In this document: piece after piece, positions 9,630-18,073 of the stretch
Layout of the letters: every line of letters begins with the position of its first letter
How positions within the stretch are numbered: position 1 is the first letter of the stretch
Assembly: GCF_023534745.1 (NCBI RefSeq)
Contig: NZ_JAMHJQ010000012.1
Coordinates: 185,640-249,639, forward strand
DNA length: 64,000 bases
DNA from: Streptomyces sp. 35G-GA-8
Lineage (GTDB): Bacteria; Actinomycetota; Actinomycetes; Streptomycetales; Streptomycetaceae
Direction: 5' to 3'
The notes under the pieces: model-generated
Told to the model about the DNA's origin: nothing
Databases searched by the model: none
The model's input: only the letters and a program-made list of their open reading frames with translations
Made by a program: the position numbers and the translations under genes

Positions 9630-10514
9630 TCAGTCAACGGCGTCGTGCAGCAGATCCCGCAGCGTCAGTGCCGCCGGAAGCGGGGTTTCGGGCAGCGCCA
9701 CATGGACGGTCCGGCGTAGGGCCGGGTCGGTGAGGCGGCGCAGGACGAGTTCGTCGGGGACCATCCGGGCGGCCAGTGAGGGGACCAGTGCCACCCCCAG
9801 TCCGGCGGCCACGTAGCCGAACTTCCCGGTCCATTCCGCGATCCGGATGATCTTCCTGGGGGTGAAGCCCGCCCGTGCGCAGGCATCGGCAAGCATCGTA
9901 GGACGGTCGCCGTATGCGCTGTGAAGCCACGCCTCGTCGTGCAGTTCACGCAGGTCGACCGTGACGGCTCCGGCGAGGCGATGTGCGCGCGGGAGAGCCA
10001 CGAACAGTTCGTCTTCGCACAGCACTGTCGTCGTGACGCCGTCGGCCGACGGTAGACCAGACGGGTAGTCGCTGACGACAGCAAGGTCCAACGCCCCGTC
10101 CGCGAGGCGCTCCATGAGCGTGTCGGTCCAGCCCTCGACCGCGATGACCTCAACATCCGGCTTGGCGTGCTGGAGTGCCCGCAGGGCGGTGGGCATGAGC
10201 GAGATGTTGGCGGTGGCGAAGGCCCCCGTGTGCAGCAGTCCGCCGTTCCCCGCGTTCAGCACCGCCAGCTCCCGCGCCGCCCGCGACAGCCGGTCGAGCA
10301 CGTCCACGGCGTGCCGGTGCAGCGTACGGCCGAGGGGATTGAGCCGTACGCCCCGAGGGAGCCGTTCGAACAGCGGTCCGCCCGCCTGCTGTTCCAGTGC
10401 GGCGATCCGCCGGGATACCGCGGACTGTGTGTAATTGAGCCGGACCGCCGCCTTGGTGAACGATCCGGTCTCCGCCACGGCCACGAGCAGCCGAAGCGCG
10501 TCGACCTCGAACAC
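9630..10514 (-). CDS. LysR-family transcriptional regulator
   Basis: 294 residues with the standard layout: N-terminal winged helix-turn-helix (residues about 1-60, FTKAAVRLNYTQSAVSRRIAALE), linker helix, and a two-lobed effector domain (about 90-290). The GTG start at 10514 follows a purine-rich GGGGAGGGGC site. LysR proteins usually control a divergent neighbour in response to a small ligand. Here the divergent gene is a decayed M20 peptidase, so the natural target may be lost. A 34-bp region containing a perfect inverted repeat lies in the intergenic gap and is a candidate binding site. It shows no sign of damage. Confidence 0.9.
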   Translation of the reverse strand: MFEVDALRLLVAVAETGSFTKAAVRLNYTQSAVSRRIAALEQQAGGPLFERLPRGVRLNPLGRTLHRHAVDVLDRLSRAARELAVLNAGNGGLLHTGAFATANISLMPTALRALQHAKPDVEVIAVEGWTDTLMERLADGALDLAVVSDYPSGLPSADGVTTTVLCEDELFVALPRAHRLAGAVTVDLRELHDEAWLHSAYGDRPTMLADACARAGFTPRKIIRIAEWTGKFGYVAAGLGVALVPSLAARMVPDELVLRRLTDPALRRTVHVALPETPLPAALTLRDLLHDAVD

Positions 10515-10583
10515 GCCCCTCCCCCTTCACGAACCTCCGGGCCCCGCCCGTCTTCCCACAACCCATTCTCCAGATGCATGGGT

Positions 10584-10617
10584 CCTATGCAATCCAGTCG
10601 CTGGTGGAATGCATAGG
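10584..10617. promoter_or_regulatory. Inverted repeat, candidate LysR operator
   Basis: CCTATGCA at 10584-10591 is repeated in inverted form, TGCATAGG, at 10610-10617 with 18 bp between. A related ATGCAT lies just upstream at about 10574. The site is between the LysR start and the divergent M20 remnant, the usual place for a LysR autoregulatory site. Binding is inferred. Confidence 0.45.
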
Positions 10618-10732
10618 CCCGCCCTAACGTCGTTCACACCGGGGGGCTTCGCAGGGGGAACGACCCGCCGCACCGCTGCCCATGAGATCCGAGGGGGAAA
10701 TGTGTCGTCACGACGGGGAGCACGACAGGGAG

Positions 10733-11214
10733 TTGGCAGTGGGCATACCGGTCAACGGGAACGAGGAGGTCGGCTCGGCGACCTCCCGGCAATTGATCGA
10801 GGAATACGTGGAATCCGTGCGAGGGTGCGCGGCCGCCTTTGTTCTGGAGGCGTCCAGGGACAACGAGGGTGCGCTCAAGACGGCCCGCAAGGGCACTTCG
10901 CGGTACGAAGTCGTCGTGCATGGCAGGGCGGCGCACGCGGGTCAGGACCCGCAGAAGGGCCGCGACGGATGCCGTCGACGGAACTCGGACAGGAACCGCT
11001 GCGAGGGATCGCCGTCGGCGGCGCCTCGGACGGCAACTGCACCGCGGCCGCGGGCTGTCCGACGCTGGACGGCCTGGGCGCCGTGGGCGGTGGCGCCCAC
11101 GCGGACACCGAGTACGTCAAGGTCGTGCGGATGGTCCCCCGCACCCGTCTGCTCGCTCAACTCATCATGCGGACACGGCGCCGGCCCGCCCGTGACCGGC
11201 GTGGCTCTGTGTGA
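10733..11214 (+). pseudogene. Decayed M20 metallopeptidase with internal deletion
   Basis: The first segment (GNEEVGSATSRQLIEEY, FVLEASRDNEGALKTARKGT, HGRAAHAGQDPQKG) matches the catalytic core of the intact M20 peptidase at 32670-33863. After about 10960 the whole dimerisation domain is missing. The C-terminal part resumes in another frame (GGASDGNCTAAAGCPTLDGL, GGGAHADTEYVKVV). The N-terminal metal-binding HxD region is absent, and the catalytic GDEE has become GNEE. The gene therefore carries an N-terminal loss, an internal deletion and a frameshift. It is divergent from a healthy LysR regulator. Confidence 0.85.
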
Positions 11215-11359
11215 AACACGGCCGGGACTTTCTCTCGGCCTCTCGAATCCGGCGATGCCGTTACGCTGCCGCTGTCCCGTCAGCCGTGCCTTGTTGGCTG
11301 ATGGCCGGGTCCGAATCGATGGGGAGATCATGGCTCTGCTCCAGGGGAGACGATTCATC

Positions 11360-11866
11360 ATGCGACATGGCGTGGACGGGCTCGGCCTCGGCCCCGGCCT
11401 CGGCGAGAAGCTCGGTAGTTTTCCCATCGCGGGGGTGGGAGGCGGCCTGGCGCAGATGGCGCGGCGGGGCGGCGTGGTGCTGTACGTCATCGTGATCGTC
11501 TGCTTGGCAGCCATCACGCCCCCGGCGGCGTTCGCCAAGGGCGCCGTCATGACAGCGGTGGTGTTGGTCCTGTTCGGCCTCACGCTGGCGTGGCGTCGTC
11601 TGTCCGCCAGATTCGGGCTCAGGCGGTGCTACCTCTACTCGAACGGCCTGGTCGTCACCAATCTGTTCGGCGGCGTGCAGGACGCGGTGGCGTGGAGCGA
11701 GGTGGCCGGGCTGAAGCGGCTCAGCGGCGCGTCGGTCTTCATGACCTTCCACCGAGTCGAGATCGCGCGGCACGGCCTCAGGCCCCTGGCCTTCCTGGCG
11801 ATGGGCCTGAAGCCTCCTCTGGTGGACGCCCTGCTGAGTCAGCTGGCCAAGAACGGTATTCGCTGA
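11360..11866 (+). CDS. Small membrane protein, function unknown
   Basis: 168 residues with two adjacent hydrophobic helices (VVLYVIVIVCLAAITPPAAF and AVMTAVVLVLFGLTLAW). A cytosolic C-terminal domain with a PH-like look follows (CYLYSNGLVVTNLFGGVQDA, then SVFMTFHRVEIA). The ATG at 11360 is chosen because AGGGGAGA lies about 9 bp before it; an upstream ATG at 11330 has a badly placed site. Similar two-helix plus beta-domain proteins are frequent in Streptomyces, but I do not recognise a named family. Confidence 0.65.
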   Translation: MRHGVDGLGLGPGLGEKLGSFPIAGVGGGLAQMARRGGVVLYVIVIVCLAAITPPAAFAKGAVMTAVVLVLFGLTLAWRRLSARFGLRRCYLYSNGLVVTNLFGGVQDAVAWSEVAGLKRLSGASVFMTFHRVEIARHGLRPLAFLAMGLKPPLVDALLSQLAKNGIR

Positions 11867-12024
11867 GAGCGGCACGTGCCGACCGAGTCGACGCCGTGGC
11901 GGACCTTGAGCGCAGCCGCGCTGCCGAACCAACAGCCAACGCGGTTACGGTTACACCGAGTTCAGCCCAAGCCCGGGTGTCCGCCGGCGTTTCCGCCCAG
12001 CATCATGGCGATCAGCACCCGCCC

Positions 12025-13725
12025 TCAGTCCGCGTACACGCTCAGTCCCGAGAGCTGTCCCGCCGGCCAGCCGCTGTTCCCGGTGAATTCGATCCGTACG
12101 AACCGCGCCGACGAACCCACGGCGACCGGGATCGTCACGCTGTTGCTACTCGCCGGGTTGAAGACGTACGCGGCCGAGGCGCTCAACGGGGACATGGCGC
12201 CTCCGCCGGCCACCGTCGAGCCGAGGACCGACAGTGTCTGGGTACGGGTCGTCCAGGCAGGGTTCGGGGGCAGCGACAGGACGACGCGCTTCACCGGGCT
12301 GACCGAGCCTAGGTCGACCTGGATCCACTGCGGGAAGCCGGCGTTGTTGGCGCTCTCCCAGTAGCTGTTGCTGTCACCGTCGACGGCGTTGCCCGGGGCG
12401 TAGTTCTGCGTCTGGCTGCTCGCGCTCGCGGGCCTGCGCAGTGCCAGGTCCCCGGTCGGCGGTGGAGTCGTGCCGCCCGGCGGGGTGGGGCGGACCGGGG
12501 TCAGTGCCAGTTCGCCCTTCAGCATCCGCCCGCCGTCCCCGGTGAGTCGCAGATAGTAGTCCGACGAGCAGGCCGTACCGTCCTCGTCCAGGGCCCGGAT
12601 ACCCGAACCCACGGGAATCTGCGAGGAGTTCTCGGCGGTCTTCGCGATCTGGTTGCCCTCGTTGAACTCGTCGAACATGGAGATATAGATCCCCGCGACC
12701 CCGAGCCGGCACATGTTGTAGAACTGCCGCCACATGAAATCGCCGTGCGCACGGTGCCCCGACTGGAGATCACCGGGAAGGACACAGGGCTGGTAGTCGA
12801 TGCCATGGGCGTCGCAATGTGCCTGGTCGGGTGAGTTGACGTTGGTATAAAAGTTGTCGGCGCCCGCGATGTTCCCGATCCGGCCGACCATCCAGGGCGA
12901 GAGCATGTCGAAGGCGTGGTACACGTCCAGGAACCCGGTCCGTGAGTCCTCGTTGCCGCTCCGCCAGTGGGTGGGCACCCCGCCCATCACATAACAGCCC
13001 TGCGCCTTGAACCAGTTGACGACATCGAGACAGACCGGCGCCGACCAGGCCTTGTTGGGCTCGTTGAAGCCGAAGCCCCAAATGCCCACCACAGGCTTGC
13101 CGTTCTGCCGGGCATAGGCGGGCGACGCCGTGTACGCCTTCATTTTCTCAAGCCAGTCGGCCTTCATCTCCGGCTGCATATTCGTCCAGCCGGTGGCGTC
13201 GTACATGATGTAGAACTTCCGCTCGTACTTCTCGGCGGCGCTGCGCACCTTCGCTGCCATGGCGTCCCTCGTCGCGCCCTCGCCACCATTGGGGTTGAAG
13301 CGCTGGAGGGCGGCGGTGTCCATGCCGTACTGCCGCATCCACGAGAAGTGGGTGTCGACGGTCTGCTGGTCGTACGAGGAGAACAGCGTGGCCGGCTGAC
13401 CGCTGCCGAGCGCCGGATAGGCGGTCCGGTAGGTGTGGGTGTAGTCGCGTACGTCGGGCCAGCTCACGATCGCGGTATTGGTCGGGGAAGGCGACTGGCC
13501 CCAGTTCTGCGACCAGTGCCACCAGCCGTTGATGGGCGCGCCGTCACCGGAGCAGGCGAACCAGCCCTGGTAGCCGACGGTGATCTTGCCGACAACGTCT
13601 CCCGGCGGGGAAGCCGCCGCCTGTGCGTTCTGGGCCTGGGCGCTCTGGGCCTGGGCCCCCAGCCCCGCAGCCACTCCGGCACCTGCCAGTGCGGACGCGA
13701 TGACGGTCCGTCGGGAAACGGCCAT
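12025..13725 (-). CDS. Secreted GH71/99-like glycosidase with C-terminal discoidin domain
   Basis: 566 residues. The ATG at 13725 gives a twin-arginine signal (SRRTVIASALAGAG, AQAQ region); GAGGA lies 6 bp before it. The catalytic part (about 40-420) begins VGKITVGYQGWFACSGDGAP and contains YIMYDATGWTNM, PVVGIWGFGFNEP and YISMFDEFNEGNQ, the pattern of Streptomyces proteins usually named xylosidase/arabinosidase and related to GH71/GH99. A PTPPGGTTPPPTG linker leads to an F5/8 type C (CBM32-like) domain (about 430-566) that would bind polysaccharide. It probably acts outside the cell on plant or microbial glycan; the exact substrate is unknown. It stands alone with no transporter. Confidence 0.85.
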   Translation of the reverse strand: MAVSRRTVIASALAGAGVAAGLGAQAQSAQAQNAQAAASPPGDVVGKITVGYQGWFACSGDGAPINGWWHWSQNWGQSPSPTNTAIVSWPDVRDYTHTYRTAYPALGSGQPATLFSSYDQQTVDTHFSWMRQYGMDTAALQRFNPNGGEGATRDAMAAKVRSAAEKYERKFYIMYDATGWTNMQPEMKADWLEKMKAYTASPAYARQNGKPVVGIWGFGFNEPNKAWSAPVCLDVVNWFKAQGCYVMGGVPTHWRSGNEDSRTGFLDVYHAFDMLSPWMVGRIGNIAGADNFYTNVNSPDQAHCDAHGIDYQPCVLPGDLQSGHRAHGDFMWRQFYNMCRLGVAGIYISMFDEFNEGNQIAKTAENSSQIPVGSGIRALDEDGTACSSDYYLRLTGDGGRMLKGELALTPVRPTPPGGTTPPPTGDLALRRPASASSQTQNYAPGNAVDGDSNSYWESANNAGFPQWIQVDLGSVSPVKRVVLSLPPNPAWTTRTQTLSVLGSTVAGGGAMSPLSASAAYVFNPASSNSVTIPVAVGSSARFVRIEFTGNSGWPAGQLSGLSVYAD

Positions 13726-14178
13726 GGGATTCCTCGCAATCGGCTCGGTCCGGTCCGTGTCCCTACGTCCCGGCGCGCGTGGTGCGAACGCCACTCAACG
13801 TAGGGACGCGGAAGGCCATGAGCAAGACGAGGAACCGAAATTTATCGACCAACCGACGTCAAGAGCTGACAGGTTGAGCGAAATAACCGTTCAGAGCGGG
13901 TACGTAGGCCCGGGGTGCGGGAGTACGTAGGCCCGGGGTGCGGGAGTCGGAAACACAGGAGTCCGTGCCACGGCGGTCGCGGATCAGGCATTCACCGAGA
14001 CTGCGTCGGGTGATGTCGTTTCGGCGGTTCAGCGACGACCCCGTCCGGAGGGCTACCGTCGCGCACCCGAGGCGCACCATGCCGCTCGCCGCGCCTCCGC
14101 CGACAGCGACGCGGCCCGCCCCCACCGGGCGGGATTCGCGGGAGGCGCGCGACAGGCAGGATCCTGTTGCGGAACTCG
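13726..14178. other. Intergenic region holding a tandem repeat
   Basis: It contains the promoter region of the minus-strand GH71/99-like gene (locally A/T-rich around 13840-13890) and a tandem repeat at 13901-13946. Open frames on both strands (13859-14125 and 13938-14285) are arginine-rich, match nothing known and are probably not genes. Confidence 0.45.
13901..13946. repeat. Perfect tandem duplication of a 23-bp unit
   Basis: Two identical head-to-tail copies (13901-13923, 13924-13946), each beginning TACGTAGGCCCGG and ending GCGGGAG. It looks like a recent slippage duplication in non-coding DNA. Confidence 0.95.
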
Positions 14179-14733
14179 TCAGGGAGCCGTGGCCTCCACC
14201 CTGGCGGCTTCGGCAGGAAGACCCGTGGGCGTTCGCCCGGTGGTGGCGCCGGCCAGAGTCAGGGGTTTGGCGTAGCAGAGGCTGAGTTCGTGGAATCGGT
14301 AGTGGCCGAACTTGGCGCAGGGTTCGTAGCCGCTGGAGACATAGAGAGCGATGGCTTCCGGCTGTTTGGTACCGGTCTCCAGGACCATGCGGGTACGGCC
14401 CGCGGCACGCGCGTTGTCCTCCAGTGCGGCCAGTATCCGCCGGGCCAGGCCGTGGCCACGGGCCTCCGGGGTCACGTACATGCGCTTGATCTCCGCGTCA
14501 CCGTCCGCGTACCCGGCGTCGTTCTTCTCCTGGGTGCGCCAGCCGCCGGTGGCGACCGGGGCGCCCTGATCGTTGTAGGCGATCAGGTAGAGGCCCTGCG
14601 GCGGTTCGAACATGTCAGGGGCGAGAGGCGTGACGTCGCCCTCGTCCCCGTATCGCTCGGCGTACTCGAACTGCACGCGATCGTTGAGCTTGACGGCGTC
14701 GGGGTGGCCGAAAGAGACAGTCCGAATATTCAC
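14179..14733 (-). CDS. GNAT-family N-acetyltransferase
   Basis: 184 residues from GTG 14733 (VNIRTVSFGHPDAVKLNDRV). The GNAT core is clear: beta4 KRMYVTPEARGHGLARRIL with the acetyl-CoA pyrophosphate-binding R/Q-x-x-G-x-G/A motif, then RTRMVLETGTKQPEAIALY and YVSSGYEPC. It transfers an acetyl group from acetyl-CoA to an amine that cannot be predicted. The frame stays open upstream into the DUF6000-like gene, so an ATG at 14757 (MHASTICG) or a read-through product are alternatives. No good ribosome-binding site is visible at either start. Confidence 0.8.
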   Translation of the reverse strand: MNIRTVSFGHPDAVKLNDRVQFEYAERYGDEGDVTPLAPDMFEPPQGLYLIAYNDQGAPVATGGWRTQEKNDAGYADGDAEIKRMYVTPEARGHGLARRILAALEDNARAAGRTRMVLETGTKQPEAIALYVSSGYEPCAKFGHYRFHELSLCYAKPLTLAGATTGRTPTGLPAEAARVEATAP

Positions 14734-14833
14734 GCCACAGATCGTACTTGCATGCATCGCGGAAGGCGGAACCGTGCCCAGCCAGCCCACCGCCCCGGAC
14801 CTGACGACCCAGGACAGACGCCGTCGGCGCGGG

Positions 14834-15492
14834 TCAGGCGGCCTTCGCCCTGTGGACGAGGGCAGTGAGGCGAGGCGCTTGTCGGCTTCGGCGCACTCGT
14901 CGGCAAAGGCGCAGAGCCGGCGTATGAGGCTCAGGTAAGTGGCGGGGTCCATGGTGTCCCGCATGTGGGACGCATCCTGGAGCCACTGTCGCCACAGGCC
15001 GTCCGGGCCCAGGAAACCGGCGGCTTGGTCGCCTTTGAGATTCAGGTCGAGGAACAGGAGAGCGCCCATGGCCACGGGCTGGTCGTATGCGAGGTCGGGG
15101 CGGCGAAGGTAGCGATCCAGGTACGCGACCAGCATTTCGGAGTCGCGCGGCGTTCCGAAACTGGCCAGGGCCACACAGTAGGCCGACCCGGCACAGCAGT
15201 GCTCACTGGCCAGTAGCAGTTCCCCGAGGCGCTCACGGAACTCGGTCCGGCGGGAGACCGCCACGAGCCATGCCGCGGTCCTCCGCTCCCGCCACCCGCC
15301 CTCAAGGAGGGTGGCGATCTCATTCGCGGTGATGACTCCCGCGTCCTCGCTGAGATTTCGCACGAATCGGCCGTACTCGGGACTCCGCATGCACAGCAGG
15401 CCGCCGCCGAGCTTCAGGTAGCGCCGCTCGGGTGTGACATAGCGGCGGATCAGGGTCAGCGGTTCGGGATCCTCGTGGGCATGGCGCGTCAC
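14834..15492 (-). CDS. DUF6000-like protein, probably frameshifted near its C-terminus
   Basis: From GTG 15492 the protein reads PLTLIRRYVTPERRYLKLGG and continues with helical segments (LEGGWRERRTAAWLVAVSRR; LVAYLDRYLRRPDLAYDQPV) characteristic of the family I know as DUF6000. Function is unknown. The listed frame has no stop before the GNAT gene and would fuse the two. Shifting frame near 14855 gives a short ending LTALVHRAKAA with TGA at 14834-14836, a natural-looking end. I infer a one-base indel in the last 15 codons; a genuine fusion protein (15492-14179) is less likely but not excluded. Confidence 0.6.
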
Positions 15493-15678
15493 AGGGCCGA
15501 CCCAGCCTCGCTGGTGCACAACGAGGCCACCTCTTTTGGCGTTGTGTTCGGCTGTGGAACGGGGCGACAACTTCCGCGCCTCGGTACAACCACCCGCACC
15601 CGAACGGCCCCTGCGCTACGTCGCTGTCGCTGACGCCGGACGACCTCTAGGCTCCCACGCAACCGAAATCACTGGCAC

Positions 15679-17070
15679 TCAGGTCCATCGGTCATCGGAC
15701 GAGGACGGCAGGGTGTCACTTGCCGGCCTCGCCGAAAGGCTCCGAGTGCGGCTTTCCTCCGCGACGAGGACGAGCACGCGCTCGCGCTCGCGTCGGCTCC
15801 AGGTCTCCTTGGTCGAGAGGATGCCGATGAGGCCGATCACGGCCGCACCCAGGTAGAGCAGCGCGGCGCCCGGCCAGCCGAAGGCACCCACCAGCGCGGC
15901 GGCGAGCAGTGGCGCGAAGCCACCGATGGCCGCGGCGACCTGATAGCCGAGCGAGGCTCCCGAGGTACGGGTCGCGGTGCGGAACTGCTCGGTGAGCAAA
16001 GAGCCCTGGGTCCCGGTGAGTGATGCGTGGATGAGACCGATACCGACGATGAAGACCGTCACCACGAGCACGGGTCGGGCTGAGTTGGTGAGCATGTACA
16101 TCGGGAAGGCGAAGAGTATCGCCGCCGTGCAGGCTGCTATGTAGATGGGGCGGCGCCCGATACGGTCGGTGAGCGCACCCGCGAGGAAGGTGACCGCGAT
16201 GGCGAGGGCGCTGGCGGCGGTGATCGAGCCGAGGGCGACGGGCCTGAGGTCGGGATGGCGTTCGGTGATGTAGCTGAGCAGATAGGTCGCCGTGGAGTAG
16301 TAGGCGAAGGATTCCACGACGCGCAGGGCGATGACCCGCAGGATGCCCCGCCAGTCGTTGGCCAGAGTAGCGAGAAACGGGTTCTTCTCTGTCGTGCCGC
16401 CGGCCTGGGCCTCCTGGAACTCGGGGGATTCGGAGAGCCGGGAGCGCACAATCAGCGCGACGATCACAAGGACGGCGCTGAGCAGGAAGGGGGTCCTCCA
16501 CCGCCAGTCGCCGTCCAGCGTGTCACTCCAGGCGAACACGCCGCTGGCCAGAGCGATCCCCAGAGGATTGCCGGACTGAGGGATCGCCGCGAACATGCCG
16601 CGGCGGTGCCACGGAGCATGCTCGTAGGCCATGGTGATCGCCCCGCCCCATTCGGCGCCGAACGCGAGACCCTGGATCATGCGGATGACCACGAGCAGGA
16701 TCGGTGCGAGCACACCGACCTGTTCGTAGGTCGGAAGTACGCCGATGAGGAAGGTGGCGGCGCCCATGACGATCATCGCCGCGACAAGCACGGGTTTACG
16801 CCCGATTTTGTCCGCGAAGTAGCCGCCGACGGCGCCGCCGAGCGGGCGCATGACGAAGCCGACCGCGAGGGTGGCGAAGGAGAGCAGGGTGCCGACGAAC
16901 CGGTCGCTCTCGGGGAAGAAGACGGCTCCGAAGTAGAGCGCGGAGGCGGTGCCGTAGGCGATGAAATCGTAGTTCTCGACACTGGTGCCGAAGGCCGCGG
17001 CGATCGCCGTTTTCACGCGGTCCTTCGAGCCGAGCACGTTTCGCCGTTCGGCGGTGGTGCTGGTGGACAT
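15679..17070 (-). CDS. MFS transporter of the metabolite:H+ symporter (sugar-porter-like) family
   Basis: 463 residues with about 12 membrane helices. The ATG at 17070 (MSTSTTAERRNVLG) follows AGGAGA. Family marks are the first-helix motif FGTSVENYDFIAYGTASALY, the loop GYFADKIGRKPVL between helices 2 and 3, and RMIQGLAFGAEWGGA in helix 4, as in the metabolite:H+ symporter (ShiA/ProP/KgtP) group that imports carboxylates, betaines or polyols with protons. It lies downstream of lacI and rpiB on the same strand, so its substrate may feed a pentose or polyol phosphate route; this is inference. Confidence 0.9.
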   Translation of the reverse strand: MSTSTTAERRNVLGSKDRVKTAIAAAFGTSVENYDFIAYGTASALYFGAVFFPESDRFVGTLLSFATLAVGFVMRPLGGAVGGYFADKIGRKPVLVAAMIVMGAATFLIGVLPTYEQVGVLAPILLVVIRMIQGLAFGAEWGGAITMAYEHAPWHRRGMFAAIPQSGNPLGIALASGVFAWSDTLDGDWRWRTPFLLSAVLVIVALIVRSRLSESPEFQEAQAGGTTEKNPFLATLANDWRGILRVIALRVVESFAYYSTATYLLSYITERHPDLRPVALGSITAASALAIAVTFLAGALTDRIGRRPIYIAACTAAILFAFPMYMLTNSARPVLVVTVFIVGIGLIHASLTGTQGSLLTEQFRTATRTSGASLGYQVAAAIGGFAPLLAAALVGAFGWPGAALLYLGAAVIGLIGILSTKETWSRRERERVLVLVAEESRTRSLSARPASDTLPSSSDDRWT

Positions 17071-17124
17071 GAAGGTCTCCTGGGTAGGTCGCCGGACTGG
17101 TACCGGCGTCTGCGCGGTGAGAAG

Positions 17125-17175
17125 GATGGGGCCGCACGAGGGACGGGGCCGCACGAAGGATGGGGCCGCACGTGA
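17125..17175. repeat. Three tandem copies of a 17-bp unit
   Basis: Three imperfect head-to-tail copies of GAtGGGGCCGCACGAgG at 17125-17141, 17142-17158 and 17159-17175, differing at one to three positions. They lie about 55 bp upstream of the MFS start, within its probable leader or promoter, so they could be repeated protein-binding sites or simple slippage. Confidence 0.85.
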
Positions 17176-17306
17176 GAGACCGAATCCTCTGACGGAGTTT
17201 TTCGGGCATGCCGGGCAAGCGCCCGGCGGAATCACTTGAGAGCTGGGCGTTCGATGCCGAGGCGAAAGAGAGCGGTCACCCGCTCAAGGCGTGCGTGGGT
17301 GACCTG

Positions 17307-17762
17307 TCACTGGGCCGGGGACAGGGCGTCGAGCGCGTTGAGTTTCGCGACCCGTCGGCGGGTTTCCTCGTCATCGTCGAACACGGCGCCGAGGAACTCA
17401 CGGACGATGTCGGGCACGAGCGCGTGCGGGACCAGCCAGGCCCCCATGGCGATGGCGTTGGCGTCGTCGTGCTCGACGGCCTGGTGGGCGGAGTACGGCT
17501 CGTGGGCGAGGCCGCAGCGTATGCCGGGCAGCTTGTTGGCGGCCATCACCGCGCCCTGGCCGGTGCCGCAGACGAGCACCGCTCGATCGGCGCCGCCGGA
17601 AAGCACGGCCTCGCAGGTGGTGCGGGTGATGTCGGGGAAGTCGACAGGGTCGCGGCTGTGAGTACCGCAGTCAATCACTTCATGTCCAAGAGCCTCAATG
17701 GCCTGACGGACGGTGTCTTTGAGCGGGTATCCAGCGTGGTCGGCACCGAGGGCGACCCTCAT
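17307..17762 (-). CDS. rpiB: Ribose-5-phosphate isomerase B (RpiB/LacAB family)
   Basis: 151 residues, the normal length. It interconverts ribose 5-phosphate and ribulose 5-phosphate, or related aldose/ketose phosphates, in the cytosol. RpiB signatures are GADHAGYPLK (D8, H9 at the phosphate and substrate site) and VLVCGTGQG with C65 as the catalytic base and the CGTG loop as anion hole, followed by NAIAMGAWL. Its position between a LacI regulator and an MFS permease suggests a catabolic paralogue, for example for allose, erythritol or ribose, rather than the housekeeping enzyme. The gap of about 310 bp from lacI suggests its own promoter. Confidence 0.9.
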   Translation of the reverse strand: MRVALGADHAGYPLKDTVRQAIEALGHEVIDCGTHSRDPVDFPDITRTTCEAVLSGGADRAVLVCGTGQGAVMAANKLPGIRCGLAHEPYSAHQAVEHDDANAIAMGAWLVPHALVPDIVREFLGAVFDDDEETRRRVAKLNALDALSPAQ

Positions 17763-18073
17763 CGGCAGGTCCTTTCAGGTAAGTCACACTGCGGTTCCGC
17801 GGGGCGGACAACGGACGGTGCAGTACTCGATCGGGTGTGAGAGCGGCGGTGAACATGGGGAGCGAACGATGCTCGCGCGTGCTGTGCGGCTGCGGATACG
17901 GCTACGGCTACGGCTACGGGGGCGGCTGCAACTGCGGTTGCGGCCGCATAAGCGCGGCCGACGTCCAGGACGAGGAACGACGCGTACCCGGCGCCTGGCG
18001 CCAACTCCATGCGTGGCTCCGTCACTTGTGGAGGTGGCGCCCTCCCACTGAGCGGCCCTGTCGGTCCGGGCAC
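17763..18073. other. Intergenic region between lacI and rpiB with a hexanucleotide repeat
   Basis: Holds the promoter region for rpiB and three perfect copies of GGCTAC at 17900-17917, flanked by further C/G/T-biased repeats to about 17945. A minus-strand frame here would encode an Ala/Val-rich peptide (residues such as YAAATAVAAAPVAVAVAV) ending in the rpiB start, but repeat-derived bias explains it better. Confidence 0.5.
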
